DNA of 13,192 bases from Thermoplasmata archaeon (GTDB lineage: Archaea; Thermoplasmatota; Thermoplasmata; Thermoplasmatales; Thermoplasmataceae): assembly GCA_021806355.1 (NCBI GenBank), contig JAJZXT010000183.1, forward strand, positions 1 to 13,192, written 5' to 3'. The notes under the pieces were generated by a model. The model saw only the letters and a program-made list of their open reading frames with translations, was not told the origin of the DNA and did not search any database. Position numbers and translations under genes: made by a program. Numbering within the stretch: position 1 is the first letter of the stretch; every line of letters begins with the position of its first letter. This document shows, piece by piece, positions 7,803-13,192 of the stretch.

Positions 7803-8882
7803 ATGAACGCAAAGAAAATCTTTGACTATGCGAGGGAGGCCGAAGCAATACTGATTGTAAATGGCGGGGAAAATAATCTTGACAAGAACTTCTTCTATTT
7901 AGCCGGAAAGGAAGGCGGCCTTTATGAGGGCTCTTTTATCCTGGCCAAACCTGATTCTGTAACCATCTTTACATCGGTCCTTGAAGAGGAGTCTGCAAGA
8001 CGCACGGGAAACAACGTGGAAATCTTCCATACTCGCGATGAGTATGAAAATCTCATGAGGGTTGCCTTAAAGGACATTAATGTCGTGGGCCTTAATTATT
8101 CGTCTCTGAATCTTGAAATTTACAAGAACCTCCTGAAGATAATACCAGATAAGGAATTTGTTGATGTGTCAGTTTCCATATCAGAGGCAAGGCGCATAAA
8201 AACGCCTGAAGAATTGTCAAAGATAAGGGAGGCAGCCAAGATAGGCAGTGAGGCATTCGACCCTGCCATTGAGCATCTCAAGGAGGGCATTACTGAAAAG
8301 GAAGTTGCTGCCCATATAGTACATGAAATGATGAAAGGTGGTGCCTCCGGGCCATCCTTTGATACCATCGTCGCCTTTGGGGAGAATTCATCCATGCCCC
8401 ATTATTCTCCAGGAAACAGGAAATTGAAGAAGGGAGATATTGTCCTTATTGATTATGGGGCACTTTATGAAGGCTACTGCTCAGACATAACGAGAACAAT
8501 AAACTTCGGGAAAGCAAGCGAAAAAACAAAGGATATGTATTCAGTGGTTTACAGGGCACAATTTGAGAGCATGAAAGCAATACAGTCAAATGTAAACGGA
8601 AAGGATATAGATAAGATTGCACGTGACATCATTGATGCATCACCGTATAAGGACCGCTTTATACACTCCCTTGGCCACGGCGTGGGAATGGACGTTCATG
8701 ATCATCCTGCCCTTGCACCCAACTATGATTTTCCACTTAAGAATAACATGGTTGTTACCGATGAACCTGGGGTCTATCTCACCGGCTATGGTGGAATAAG
8801 GATAGAGGATGACGTCATCGTTAAGGATAACGGTTTTGAAAAGATTTCAAAAGGAGCAACGCCTGAGATCCGTGAAATATGA
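7803..8882 (+). CDS. pepQ: Xaa-Pro aminopeptidase/dipeptidase, M24B family
   Basis: 359-residue cytoplasmic metallopeptidase expected to cleave peptide bonds before proline during peptide turnover. It has a creatinase-like N-terminal domain (about 5-130) and a pita-bread catalytic domain (135-359). All five dinuclear metal ligands are visible: Asp217 (LIDYG), Asp228 (YCSDITRT), His292 (SLGHGVG), Glu321 (TDEPGVY) and Glu335 (GIRIEDD). His200 in SMPHY is the usual accessory histidine. The length fits archaeal prolidases of about 350 residues. Whether it prefers dipeptides (PepQ) or longer peptides (PepP) cannot be decided from sequence alone. The stop TGA overlaps the ATG of priL (ATGA at 8879-8882), so the two genes are likely cotranscribed and translationally coupled. 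No functional link between the two is known. Confidence 0.92.
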   Translation: MNAKKIFDYAREAEAILIVNGGENNLDKNFFYLAGKEGGLYEGSFILAKPDSVTIFTSVLEEESARRTGNNVEIFHTRDEYENLMRVALKDINVVGLNYSSLNLEIYKNLLKIIPDKEFVDVSVSISEARRIKTPEELSKIREAAKIGSEAFDPAIEHLKEGITEKEVAAHIVHEMMKGGASGPSFDTIVAFGENSSMPHYSPGNRKLKKGDIVLIDYGALYEGYCSDITRTINFGKASEKTKDMYSVVYRAQFESMKAIQSNVNGKDIDKIARDIIDASPYKDRFIHSLGHGVGMDVHDHPALAPNYDFPLKNNMVVTDEPGVYLTGYGGIRIEDDVIVKDNGFEKISKGATPEIREI

Positions 8883-9886
8883 TCAATGCAGCCCCCTTGG
8901 ATGAGAGATTTTCTGAGAAAAACATTAAAAATATTATTTCTTCCTTTACCAGGGAATGTGAACTGATAAGGAATAACACCAAGGAGTTCCTGAAATTGTC
9001 CATAGATCCAGATACCGTCAAGTTTGATCCATTGGATCAGTCGCTTCCACTCATATTGTGGTCCCTTGCGTATATAGATATAAATTCGTTCACGTCGAGA
9101 GTCATAAACACTTACAGGGACATTCTTGAATCAAGGCTTTCAAAGGAAACGATTGAAAGCGTTGAAAAGTATGCCTTCGAATATGGCATTAAATGCCTGT
9201 ATAACCCGGATTATCAAATGTATATCATGAGCCCTGAGGTGTTTTCCATATATTCCAGAAGGGTCAGCGGAAGCAAATTCAGGCTGGTTAACCAGACATT
9301 CATCGATGGAAAAATAATTGTCGAAAGCGAGGTTTTATGGAAAATAATCCGGGAGGCTTTTGTCGTAAAGGCAAGAGCAACTCTTGCCTTAATAGACCCG
9401 GAGGCATGCCACTTGATTCTGGGGCCAATGGCAGAGGAGCTGGTTGATCTTCAGGACAGGGCAAGAGAGATGAAATATTCCGGTGACCTTGGTTCCGTTG
9501 ATTCTTCGTGTTTTCCGCCATGCGTTCTTCACTTTCTATCTGATGCCAGGGCAGGCGTCAATCTACCTCACATGGCCAGATTCACAATGGTCAGTTTCCT
9601 CCATCACGTTGGAATGAAGAACGAGGAAATCATGAATATTTTCAAATCGGCTCCGGATTTCAATGAAAGAATAACCTCATACCAGGTTAATCACGTAACA
9701 GGACATAGCTCAGGAACAGAATATTCTCCGCCAAAATGCAGTGTCCTCAAATCAAACCATCTATGTTATATGGATAATGATTATGTATGCAATTCAGAAT
9801 GGCTCAAGCACCCAATGCAATATTATTCCTACAAAAAAAGAAGGAAGGATTCAGGAAAGCCTTCTTTCAATGATCTTCAAAAGTGA
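8879..9886 (+). CDS. priL: DNA primase large subunit (Fe-S protein)
   Basis: 335 residues. Partner of the catalytic subunit PriS (not in this window) in the archaeal/eukaryotic primase that makes primers for replication. The N-terminal helical domain (about 1-200) would contact PriS. The C-terminal domain carries the four Fe-S cysteines in the known arrangement: Cys215 in CFPPC, Cys287 and Cys296 in SPPKCSVLKSNHLCY, and Cys304 in DYVC, followed by HPMQYY, typical of the family end. ITSYQVNHVTG just before is also a family hallmark. The start overlaps the peptidase stop. The last 36 bases overlap the 3' end of srp19 on the other strand, so the basic C-terminal tail KKRRKDSGKPSFNDLQK is encoded opposite the SRP19 C-terminus. 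Confidence 0.93.
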   Translation: MINAAPLDERFSEKNIKNIISSFTRECELIRNNTKEFLKLSIDPDTVKFDPLDQSLPLILWSLAYIDINSFTSRVINTYRDILESRLSKETIESVEKYAFEYGIKCLYNPDYQMYIMSPEVFSIYSRRVSGSKFRLVNQTFIDGKIIVESEVLWKIIREAFVVKARATLALIDPEACHLILGPMAEELVDLQDRAREMKYSGDLGSVDSSCFPPCVLHFLSDARAGVNLPHMARFTMVSFLHHVGMKNEEIMNIFKSAPDFNERITSYQVNHVTGHSSGTEYSPPKCSVLKSNHLCYMDNDYVCNSEWLKHPMQYYSYKKRRKDSGKPSFNDLQK

Positions 9887-10105
9887 TGATTTTCGTATTT
9901 CTGACTCAATCTCATACATTGTCGTTTCTTCGTAAAATGTTCTTGGATACCTTGCCTTCCTCTTGGTGTAAGAAATCTTGAGTTCCCTGAGAATTGATTC
10001 CAGCTTCTCATCCGAAAAATTCTTTGCGGCTTTCAGGTTGATTTTTCTTCCCAGCCTCCTGGAATTTTTATAATTAAAATATTCTGAGAATAGTGTAATT
10101 TTCAT
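9851..10105 (-). CDS. srp19: Signal recognition particle 19 kDa protein
   Basis: 84 residues, basic. SRP19 binds 7S RNA helices 6 and 8 and helps SRP54 assemble, so it serves co-translational membrane targeting. The family pattern is visible: an N-terminal strand (MKITLFSEYFNY), then SRRLGRKINLKAAKN (the conserved R.GR motif), a helix, a strand (ISYTKRKARYPRTFY) and a basic C-terminal segment. It is slightly shorter than most archaeal SRP19 proteins. Its ATG overlaps the stop of the S8e gene (ATGA on the minus strand, 10102-10105), implying coupled translation; both proteins bind structural RNAs. Its 3' end overlaps priL by 36 bp. Confidence 0.85.
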   Translation of the reverse strand: MKITLFSEYFNYKNSRRLGRKINLKAAKNFSDEKLESILRELKISYTKRKARYPRTFYEETTMYEIESEIRKSSLLKIIERRLS

Positions 10106-10473
10106 AGCAATATTGCGTTAACTACCCCATCCTGTCCCGGCCTGGATGTAATTCTGGCTTCCCCAAGCTCCGTCTGTACTATGGAACCTTTGCCCATGAT
10201 GTTCCTCTGCACATAGTGTGGATTTGCGGGATTTTGCCTGACTGTGACGATTTTAGATTTCCTGCACGTCTTGTCCTTTGGATTATAGACATTTGCGAAC
10301 TGCCCCTTCAAAAGTATTACCTTTGAGTTTCCGCCAAACGTCCTGACGACCTTTCTCTGGGTCTCACCGACCCTGGTCAGAGTTGGTTCTCTTCCTATCT
10401 CAAATCTTCTTTTGCTCCTTAGCGTCTTAAGCTTTCCCCCTGAGGGCTTGGTTGTTGATCTTCCCTGAAACAT
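10102..10473 (-). CDS. rps8e: Small-subunit ribosomal protein S8e
   Basis: 123 residues from ATG 10473. A component of the archaeal/eukaryotic 30S/40S subunit, absent from bacteria. The family blocks are all present: MFQGRSTTKPSGG at the start, KRRFEIGREPTLT, RTFGGNSKV, NPANPHYVQRN and SRPGQDGVVNAILL at the end. An in-frame TTG at 10479 would add two residues. I prefer the ATG because family members begin M-aromatic-QGRS, but the GGTGAT ribosome site (10485-10490) lies 5 bases from the TTG and 11 from the ATG, so the TTG is not excluded. First gene of a two-gene unit with srp19. Confidence 0.95.
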   Translation of the reverse strand: MFQGRSTTKPSGGKLKTLRSKRRFEIGREPTLTRVGETQRKVVRTFGGNSKVILLKGQFANVYNPKDKTCRKSKIVTVRQNPANPHYVQRNIMGKGSIVQTELGEARITSRPGQDGVVNAILL

Positions 10474-10484
10474 ACTCAAATTAA

Positions 10485-10490
10485 ATCACC
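10485..10490 (-). promoter_or_regulatory. Shine-Dalgarno site for S8e
   Basis: The minus strand reads GGTGAT, complementary to the archaeal 16S 3' end (AUCACCUCC). It is 5 bases before TTG 10479 and 11 before ATG 10473, which leaves the start choice open. Confidence 0.55.
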
Positions 10491-10527
10491 ATGCACAAAT
10501 GCAAGTTGGTTCCTAATAGTATTGTGC

Positions 10528-10535
10528 TTTTAAAA
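10528..10535 (-). promoter_or_regulatory. Probable TATA box of the S8e-SRP19 operon
   Basis: TTTTAAAA lies about 55 bases before ATG 10473. Transcription would start near 10505 and leave a leader of about 30 bases that holds the GGTGAT ribosome site. The reverse-transcriptase relic begins just beyond it. Confidence 0.45.
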
Positions 10536-10539
10536 CTTA

Positions 10540-10820
10540 TTGATTTTAACTCCGAGCCTTGCAAGCATATACCTGAATGATCTTGACATGGCATGGATTG
10601 CAAGTATCATGGAGGCAGAGAACGGTTTCGATTTCCCTGGATTCCTCTTTGTAAGGATTTCTACAGCAGGAAGAACAATAGGATAACAAGGTGGTTTACC
10701 TCAAAAAAATCTCAGGAGACAATAAGACGGAAGATCAAGGAGAAAACCGGAAATAAAGCCCTATCTGCAATGACACCATGGATTGCCATGAAAGAGGTTG
10801 AGATTCCTTTATCACGGTGA
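10540..10820 (+). pseudogene. Group II intron reverse transcriptase/maturase relic
   Basis: Two adjoining frames together read like parts of a group II intron RT. Frame 1 (10540 to about 10650) gives LTPSLASIYLNDLD, matching the RT block SPLLANIYLNELD, and then runs almost at once into ENGFDFPGFLFV, matching the block GFDFLGF that normally lies well downstream. The segment between, including the catalytic YADD motif, is missing. After a frameshift near 10650 the second frame continues with DFYSRKNNRITRWFTSKKS and ETIRRKIKEKTG, the basic thumb/maturase start, and stops at 10820. The rest of domain X, the endonuclease and intron RNA domains V/VI are not seen. It cannot encode an active enzyme. 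The deletion plus frameshift shows old decay. Confidence 0.65.
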
Positions 10821-10829
10821 GCGAGAAAA

Positions 10830-10849
10830 CCCACTTCTTTAGGAGTGGG
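10830..10849 (+). repeat. IS200/IS605-type right-end hairpin (solo)
   Basis: CCCACT pairs with AGTGGG around a TTCTTTAGG loop. The loop core TTCTTTAG is shared with the hairpin at 11203-11223. Hairpins of this kind, with the TnpB stop codon TAG in the loop, mark the right ends of many archaeal TnpB-bearing elements. Here no TnpB coding sequence precedes it; the RT relic ends 9 bases before, so this is probably an isolated end. Confidence 0.5.
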
Positions 10850-10853
10850 ATGA

Positions 10854-11050
10854 GAGCGAACCTATGGCGGCAATAGACTGTTAGACCGCATTTAAATACT
10901 GCTACTAGTAGACACCACTAAATACGTGGTTTCTAACAAGTCGTTTTGTATAACCATTTCTGGTGTACAGAAAATCCTCACGATATCGCGCAGTAGAGCA
11001 AGAATTTTGCTGAAGTGACCTAACAACCTTTTGCCGCCATAGGAGCGAAC
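10854..11050. repeat. Target site duplication flanking the MITE-like element
   Basis: GAGCGAAC occurs at 10854-10861 and again at 11043-11050, directly outside the two ends of the inverted-repeat element. The repeat is perfect over 8 bp and extends no further on either side, as expected for a transposition target duplication. Confidence 0.7.
10862..11042. mobile_element. 181-bp MITE-like element with terminal inverted repeats
   Basis: The ends are inverted copies. The left end CTATGGCGGCAATAGAC... at 10862-10887 and the complement of the right end (CTATGGCGGCAAAAGGT...) agree at 21 of 26 positions, the first 12 perfectly. A perfect 8-bp direct repeat lies just outside. The interior (about 130 bases) has no coding frame I recognise. 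Small size, terminal repeats and target duplication define a MITE or a deletion derivative of an IS moved in trans by a DDE transposase. The parent family cannot be named from the repeats alone; an 8-bp duplication is compatible with several families. It sits inside older transposon debris, so it is the later insertion. Confidence 0.75.
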
Positions 11051-11216
11051 ACAACATTTCATAACTATGATACAATTTTTATGCACAATGCTGAAAACCA
11101 AGGCATTGTGAATACCCACGGACAGTGGGGAATTAACGCCTGTTGGAGATTGTGTAAGACCACCCGAATACATGAAGGGGCAACGGTTGATGAAGCATGA
11201 AGCCCACGTTCTTTAG
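11045..11216 (+). pseudogene. tnpB: TnpB C-terminal relic (IS200/IS605 family), frameshifted
   Basis: The 3' end of a TnpB-type gene. In one frame the sequence reads GQWGINAC; after one extra base near 11146 the next frame continues GDCVRPPEYMKGQRLMKHE and ends AHVL with TAG at 11214-11216. GINACGD.VRP and MK.EAHVL are recurring tail patterns of archaeal TnpB proteins, and the stop lies inside the right-end hairpin, as usual. The RuvC and zinc-finger parts are absent; upstream the frame is cut by the MITE. In active elements this 3' region is also the source of the omega/reRNA guide scaffold, so a relic RNA is conceivable, but there is no nuclease here to use it. Recognition is from tail patterns only. 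Confidence 0.55.
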
Positions 11217-11223
11217 ACGTGGG
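11203..11223 (+). repeat. IS200/IS605-type right-end hairpin of the TnpB relic
   Basis: CCCACGT (11203-11209) pairs perfectly with ACGTGGG (11217-11223) around the loop TCTTTAG, which contains the tnpB stop. The sequence continues AGGATGTCAC to 11233; the element probably ends in this TCAC, after which unrelated DNA begins. Confidence 0.65.
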
Positions 11224-11550
11224 AGGATGTCACGGCTGGTCCAACTGCTTCAGGCACAGCATCTGCGGACCGTCGTTTGCCGATATATGGGAATATGCGG
11301 ACAAACGCCTTGGGCTGATTCACAGATGGAAACAGAAAGAGCAAACATGAAAATATAAGGAACTGGAACTACCTGGATCAAAGCTATATTAACCGCCCAC
11401 ACAAACAATATACCAACACTATATCGCCTTAGGATGAACCTCACCGGTGAGCGTATTAGGGTAACTCCGCCTGCTGCGTTCGACGAGGGCTTGAAGGAGA
11501 GAACAACCACTCCTTCATTCTACTCTACCTGATCGAGAAGGCTTCAATCC
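11224..11550. other. Unassigned debris between the TnpB relic and gadB
   Basis: About 330 bases without an intact gene. A plus-strand frame from 11231 to 11348 has no start but reads like a real C-terminus (SFADIWEYADKRLGLIHRW, then a stop); it could be the tail of a gene cut by the IS element. A second frame around 11430-11530 (RMNLTGERIRVTPP) is also unrecognised. The stretch further holds a 12-bp palindrome CTCACCGGTGAG (11440-11451) and a bulged inverted repeat CGTTTG/CAAACG at 11274-11307. Confidence 0.35.
11492..11517. repeat. Hairpin downstream of gadB
   Basis: TGAAGGAG and CTCCTTCA form a perfect 8-bp stem with a 10-base loop, 34-59 bases beyond the gadB stop. It could help to end or protect the gad transcript, or be a leftover of transposon debris. 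No T-run follows on the minus strand. Confidence 0.4.
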
Positions 11551-12945
11551 CTAAGAGACAGAATGTCCTTTCCTCGAAGATTTGTGTTTTGGTTTACCCG
11601 TTCCGTTCTCAAGAGATTCAAAGGCGTTTTTAAGATCATTGACAAAAATATCTACCATGTCAGCAGTAAAATTCTCCCTTATAACGACCCTCATTATTGT
11701 TATGCTTTCTGCATTCGGAGGCAAAGAATAGGCTGGCACAATCCACCCTCTTTCTCTAACCTTATAAGAAAGATCAAAAAGCGTAAATTTCTCTTTGTTT
11801 TTGAATTTAAAAGTAACAACTGGGATGTGTTTTGCATCATTTAAGACCTCAAATTTTCCTGTATTCAACAAACTTACTGCCAGGTAATCAGCATTTTTCA
11901 TCATCTTTTTTACTATTGCAGTATAACCCTCTGCCCCTAATCTCATAATATTGTAGTACTGGGCGACTATCATTGAACTTCCTTCCGAAAAGTTCAGAGT
12001 ATAAGTGGGCATCTCATCACCAAGATAGTTTACATAAAATTTTAGATCTTCAGGGAGTAAAGATTCATTTCTGAATATCAGCCATCCTAATCCAGGATAG
12101 ACCAGCCCAAATTTATGACCGGATGTATTTATTGATTTTACTTGTTCCAATCTAAAGTCCCATTTGAAATCAGGTTCATAAAACGGGGTAACGAATCCTG
12201 CACTAGCAGCATCAACATGGATCGGGATATCCAGGTCTCTATCTCTTTTAATTTCAAGCAGCATTTCATTAATCTCTTGCACGGGGTCAAATTCTCCAGT
12301 AAAAGTTGTTCCAAGAACAACTCCGACAGCAATTGTGTTTTCATCTATTTTTTCTTTCATGGCATCTGCACTTACTGTAAAGCGATCTTCCTCAATTGGA
12401 ACAACTCTTGGTTCAACATCAAAATATCTTGCAAATTTGTCCCATGATACGTGGGTGTCTCCTCCAAATATAATATTTGGTCTATCATAAGGTTTATTTT
12501 CCTTAATTTTACGGTGTTTCCAATTCCATTTATGTGCAAGCAAGCCGAGCATAATCGATTCAGATGAACCTATCGTTGAGGTTCCGATAAAATCATTCTT
12601 TTCTGGGATATTATAAAGATTTGCCAGAATATTTACCGTTCTTTCCTCAATTACCTCTACTTGAGGATACTCAAAATGATCAATAAAATTTTTATGTAAA
12701 TTTTCCATTATTAATTTATCAGCCTCTGGCTCCATCCATGTCGTTACAAAAGTAGCTAAATTCAGATCAGGATTTCCATCCAGATTTAATTCGTCATGTA
12801 TTAGCTGGTATGCAGCCCTTGGTTCCATGCTTTTTTTTGGCATAGTATATTTAGGAACTTCGTCCTTAAAATACCTATTATGCCTCCCGCTAAATATTTT
12901 TGCACTATGATTTAGATTGTTTATTTTTACTTTTTTTGCCACCAT
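11551..12945 (-). CDS. gadB: Glutamate decarboxylase, PLP-dependent
   Basis: 464 residues, very close in length and layout to E. coli GadA/GadB (466). It converts glutamate plus a proton to GABA and CO2 in the cytoplasm, which consumes acid. Visible family blocks: NLATFVTTW, GTSTIGSSES (121-130, PLP phosphate site), HVDAASAGF with Asp245 under the PLP ring nitrogen, and the Schiff-base lysine Lys278 in NTSGHKFGLVYPGLGW. MRLGAEGY and RERGWIVPAYSLPP match the bacterial enzymes too. The C-terminal tail is basic (KPKHKSSRKGH); E. coli GadB uses a tail histidine to close the site at neutral pH, and here His461 lies near the end. No GadC antiporter gene is in the window. The gene is markedly AT-rich compared with the metabolic genes here and lies beside transposon relics, so horizontal gain is likely (inference). 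ATG 12945 follows an AT-rich promoter. Confidence 0.95.
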   Translation of the reverse strand: MVAKKVKINNLNHSAKIFSGRHNRYFKDEVPKYTMPKKSMEPRAAYQLIHDELNLDGNPDLNLATFVTTWMEPEADKLIMENLHKNFIDHFEYPQVEVIEERTVNILANLYNIPEKNDFIGTSTIGSSESIMLGLLAHKWNWKHRKIKENKPYDRPNIIFGGDTHVSWDKFARYFDVEPRVVPIEEDRFTVSADAMKEKIDENTIAVGVVLGTTFTGEFDPVQEINEMLLEIKRDRDLDIPIHVDAASAGFVTPFYEPDFKWDFRLEQVKSINTSGHKFGLVYPGLGWLIFRNESLLPEDLKFYVNYLGDEMPTYTLNFSEGSSMIVAQYYNIMRLGAEGYTAIVKKMMKNADYLAVSLLNTGKFEVLNDAKHIPVVTFKFKNKEKFTLFDLSYKVRERGWIVPAYSLPPNAESITIMRVVIRENFTADMVDIFVNDLKNAFESLENGTGKPKHKSSRKGHSVS

Positions 12946-12971
12946 AATATCACAAATTCTATATTAAGTAC

Positions 12972-12979
12972 AATATAAG
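12972..12979 (-). promoter_or_regulatory. Probable TATA box of gadB
   Basis: The minus strand reads CTTATATT, 27-34 bases before ATG 12945, giving a leaderless or nearly leaderless transcript. A second candidate, GTTTAAATAAG at about 12985-12995, would give a leader of some 20 bases. A 10-bp palindrome CTCTTAAGAG (13000-13009) lies just upstream and could be an operator. Confidence 0.45.
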
Positions 12980-13038
12980 AACCATCTTATTTAAACATTC
13001 TCTTAAGAGTAGCTTTGCATCTAAATCTTTCTGAAAAT

Positions 13039-13058
13039 GGCATTTTGAGCGAAATGCC
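13039..13058. repeat. Perfect 7-bp stem hairpin upstream of gadB
   Basis: GGCATTT and AAATGCC flank the 6-base loop TGAGCG. It lies about 95-115 bases before the gadB start, outside any gene I can support. It could be an operator or part of an unrecognised element. Confidence 0.4.
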
Positions 13059-13156
13059 CAAGAAGGTGATATGCATTATAACCCGCTATGTGATATTCAC
13101 TGCGCACACTTGTGCTATGATGCAACTTCTGAAGTTTTTACTCTTGAAATTAACAT

Positions 13157-13183
13157 TTGCGAGCGGGAATTTCCCTTTCGCAA
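13157..13183. repeat. 27-base interrupted palindrome at the window edge
   Basis: TTGCGA and TCGCAA enclose GGGAA-T-TTCCC; only a 2-base pair of mismatches (GC opposite TT) interrupts the symmetry. Apart from the gadB promoter and these repeats, 13010-13192 shows no gene. Confidence 0.5.
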
Positions 13184-13192
13184 GATAGGGGA

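Noticed and set aside
10820..10860. Possible group II intron domain V after the RT relic
   Set aside because: The hairpin here has the CCCAC/GTGGG stem and TTCTTTAG loop of an IS end and lacks the conserved AGC...GUUC-type features of domain V.
10892..11173. Minus-strand frame of 93 codons
   Set aside because: It spans the MITE, its target duplication and the TnpB relic, so it cannot be an original gene; no family motif is seen.
10828..11223. CRISPR-like repeats
   Set aside because: The two similar hairpins are only two, differ in sequence and are 370 bases apart; no regular repeat-spacer pattern occurs anywhere in the window.
11250..11510. Minus-strand hydrophobic frame of 86 codons
   Set aside because: Its hydrophobic stretch could suggest a membrane protein, but it lies in transposon debris, has no ribosome site, and matches no pattern I know.
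12142..12447. Plus-strand frame of 101 codons
   Set aside because: It is antisense to the glutamate decarboxylase coding region, with low-complexity Phe/Ser/Asn composition.
13052..13187. Short plus-strand frame near the window end (MPKKVICII...)
   Set aside because: About 45 codons, starting inside a hairpin and ending in a palindrome, with no recognisable motif.

Overview
The window looks like chromosomal DNA of an archaeon, most likely an acidophilic member of the Thermoplasmatales or a close relative. It encodes archaeal or archaeal/eukaryotic-type proteins (ribosomal protein S8e, SRP19, the large primase subunit PriL with its four Fe-S cysteines, and an archaeal-type HADH/ECH fusion). 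AT-rich TATA-like boxes lie about 25-30 bases before several start points, which fits leaderless transcripts. The tRNA gene does not encode CCA. The lineage is inferred from gene content, not proven.

Left part (1-3022, minus strand): a lipid or short-chain acyl-CoA operon. A bifunctional 3-hydroxyacyl-CoA dehydrogenase/enoyl-CoA hydratase (2632-665) is followed after 16 bases by an acyl-CoA dehydrogenase (from 648, running off the window). Together they supply the first three chemical steps of beta-oxidation. Upstream lies tRNA-Arg(UCG) with its own TATA box. Middle-left (3053-7101, minus): a putative signalling pair, namely a Hanks-type Ser/Thr kinase with a C-terminal FHA domain and, upstream of it, an 864-residue P-loop ATPase with TPR-like repeats. 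This looks like a split form of bacterial kinase-ATPase-TPR proteins. Several nucleotide-site residues are atypical.

Middle (7102-10480): a fragment resembling the start of an HhH-GPD (MutY/EndoIII-like) glycosylase, a small membrane protein, then an M24 Xaa-Pro peptidase gene whose stop overlaps the start of primase large subunit (ATGA). On the opposite strand S8e and SRP19 form a second ATGA-coupled pair. PriL and SRP19 converge and overlap by 36 bp inside both coding regions.

Right part (10540-13192): a graveyard of mobile elements beside a probable acquired acid-resistance gene. It holds a group II intron reverse-transcriptase relic lacking the catalytic core, an IS200/IS605-type end hairpin, a 181-bp MITE-like element with imperfect terminal inverted repeats of about 26 bp and a perfect 8-bp target duplication, a frameshifted TnpB C-terminus ending in its right-end hairpin, about 330 bp of unassigned debris, and an intact AT-rich glutamate decarboxylase gene (gadB-like) on the minus strand. 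The last 250 bases hold the gad promoter and two strong inverted repeats. I found no complete new defence or guide-RNA system. The best candidates for novelty are the kinase-FHA/ATPase-TPR pair and the MITE.
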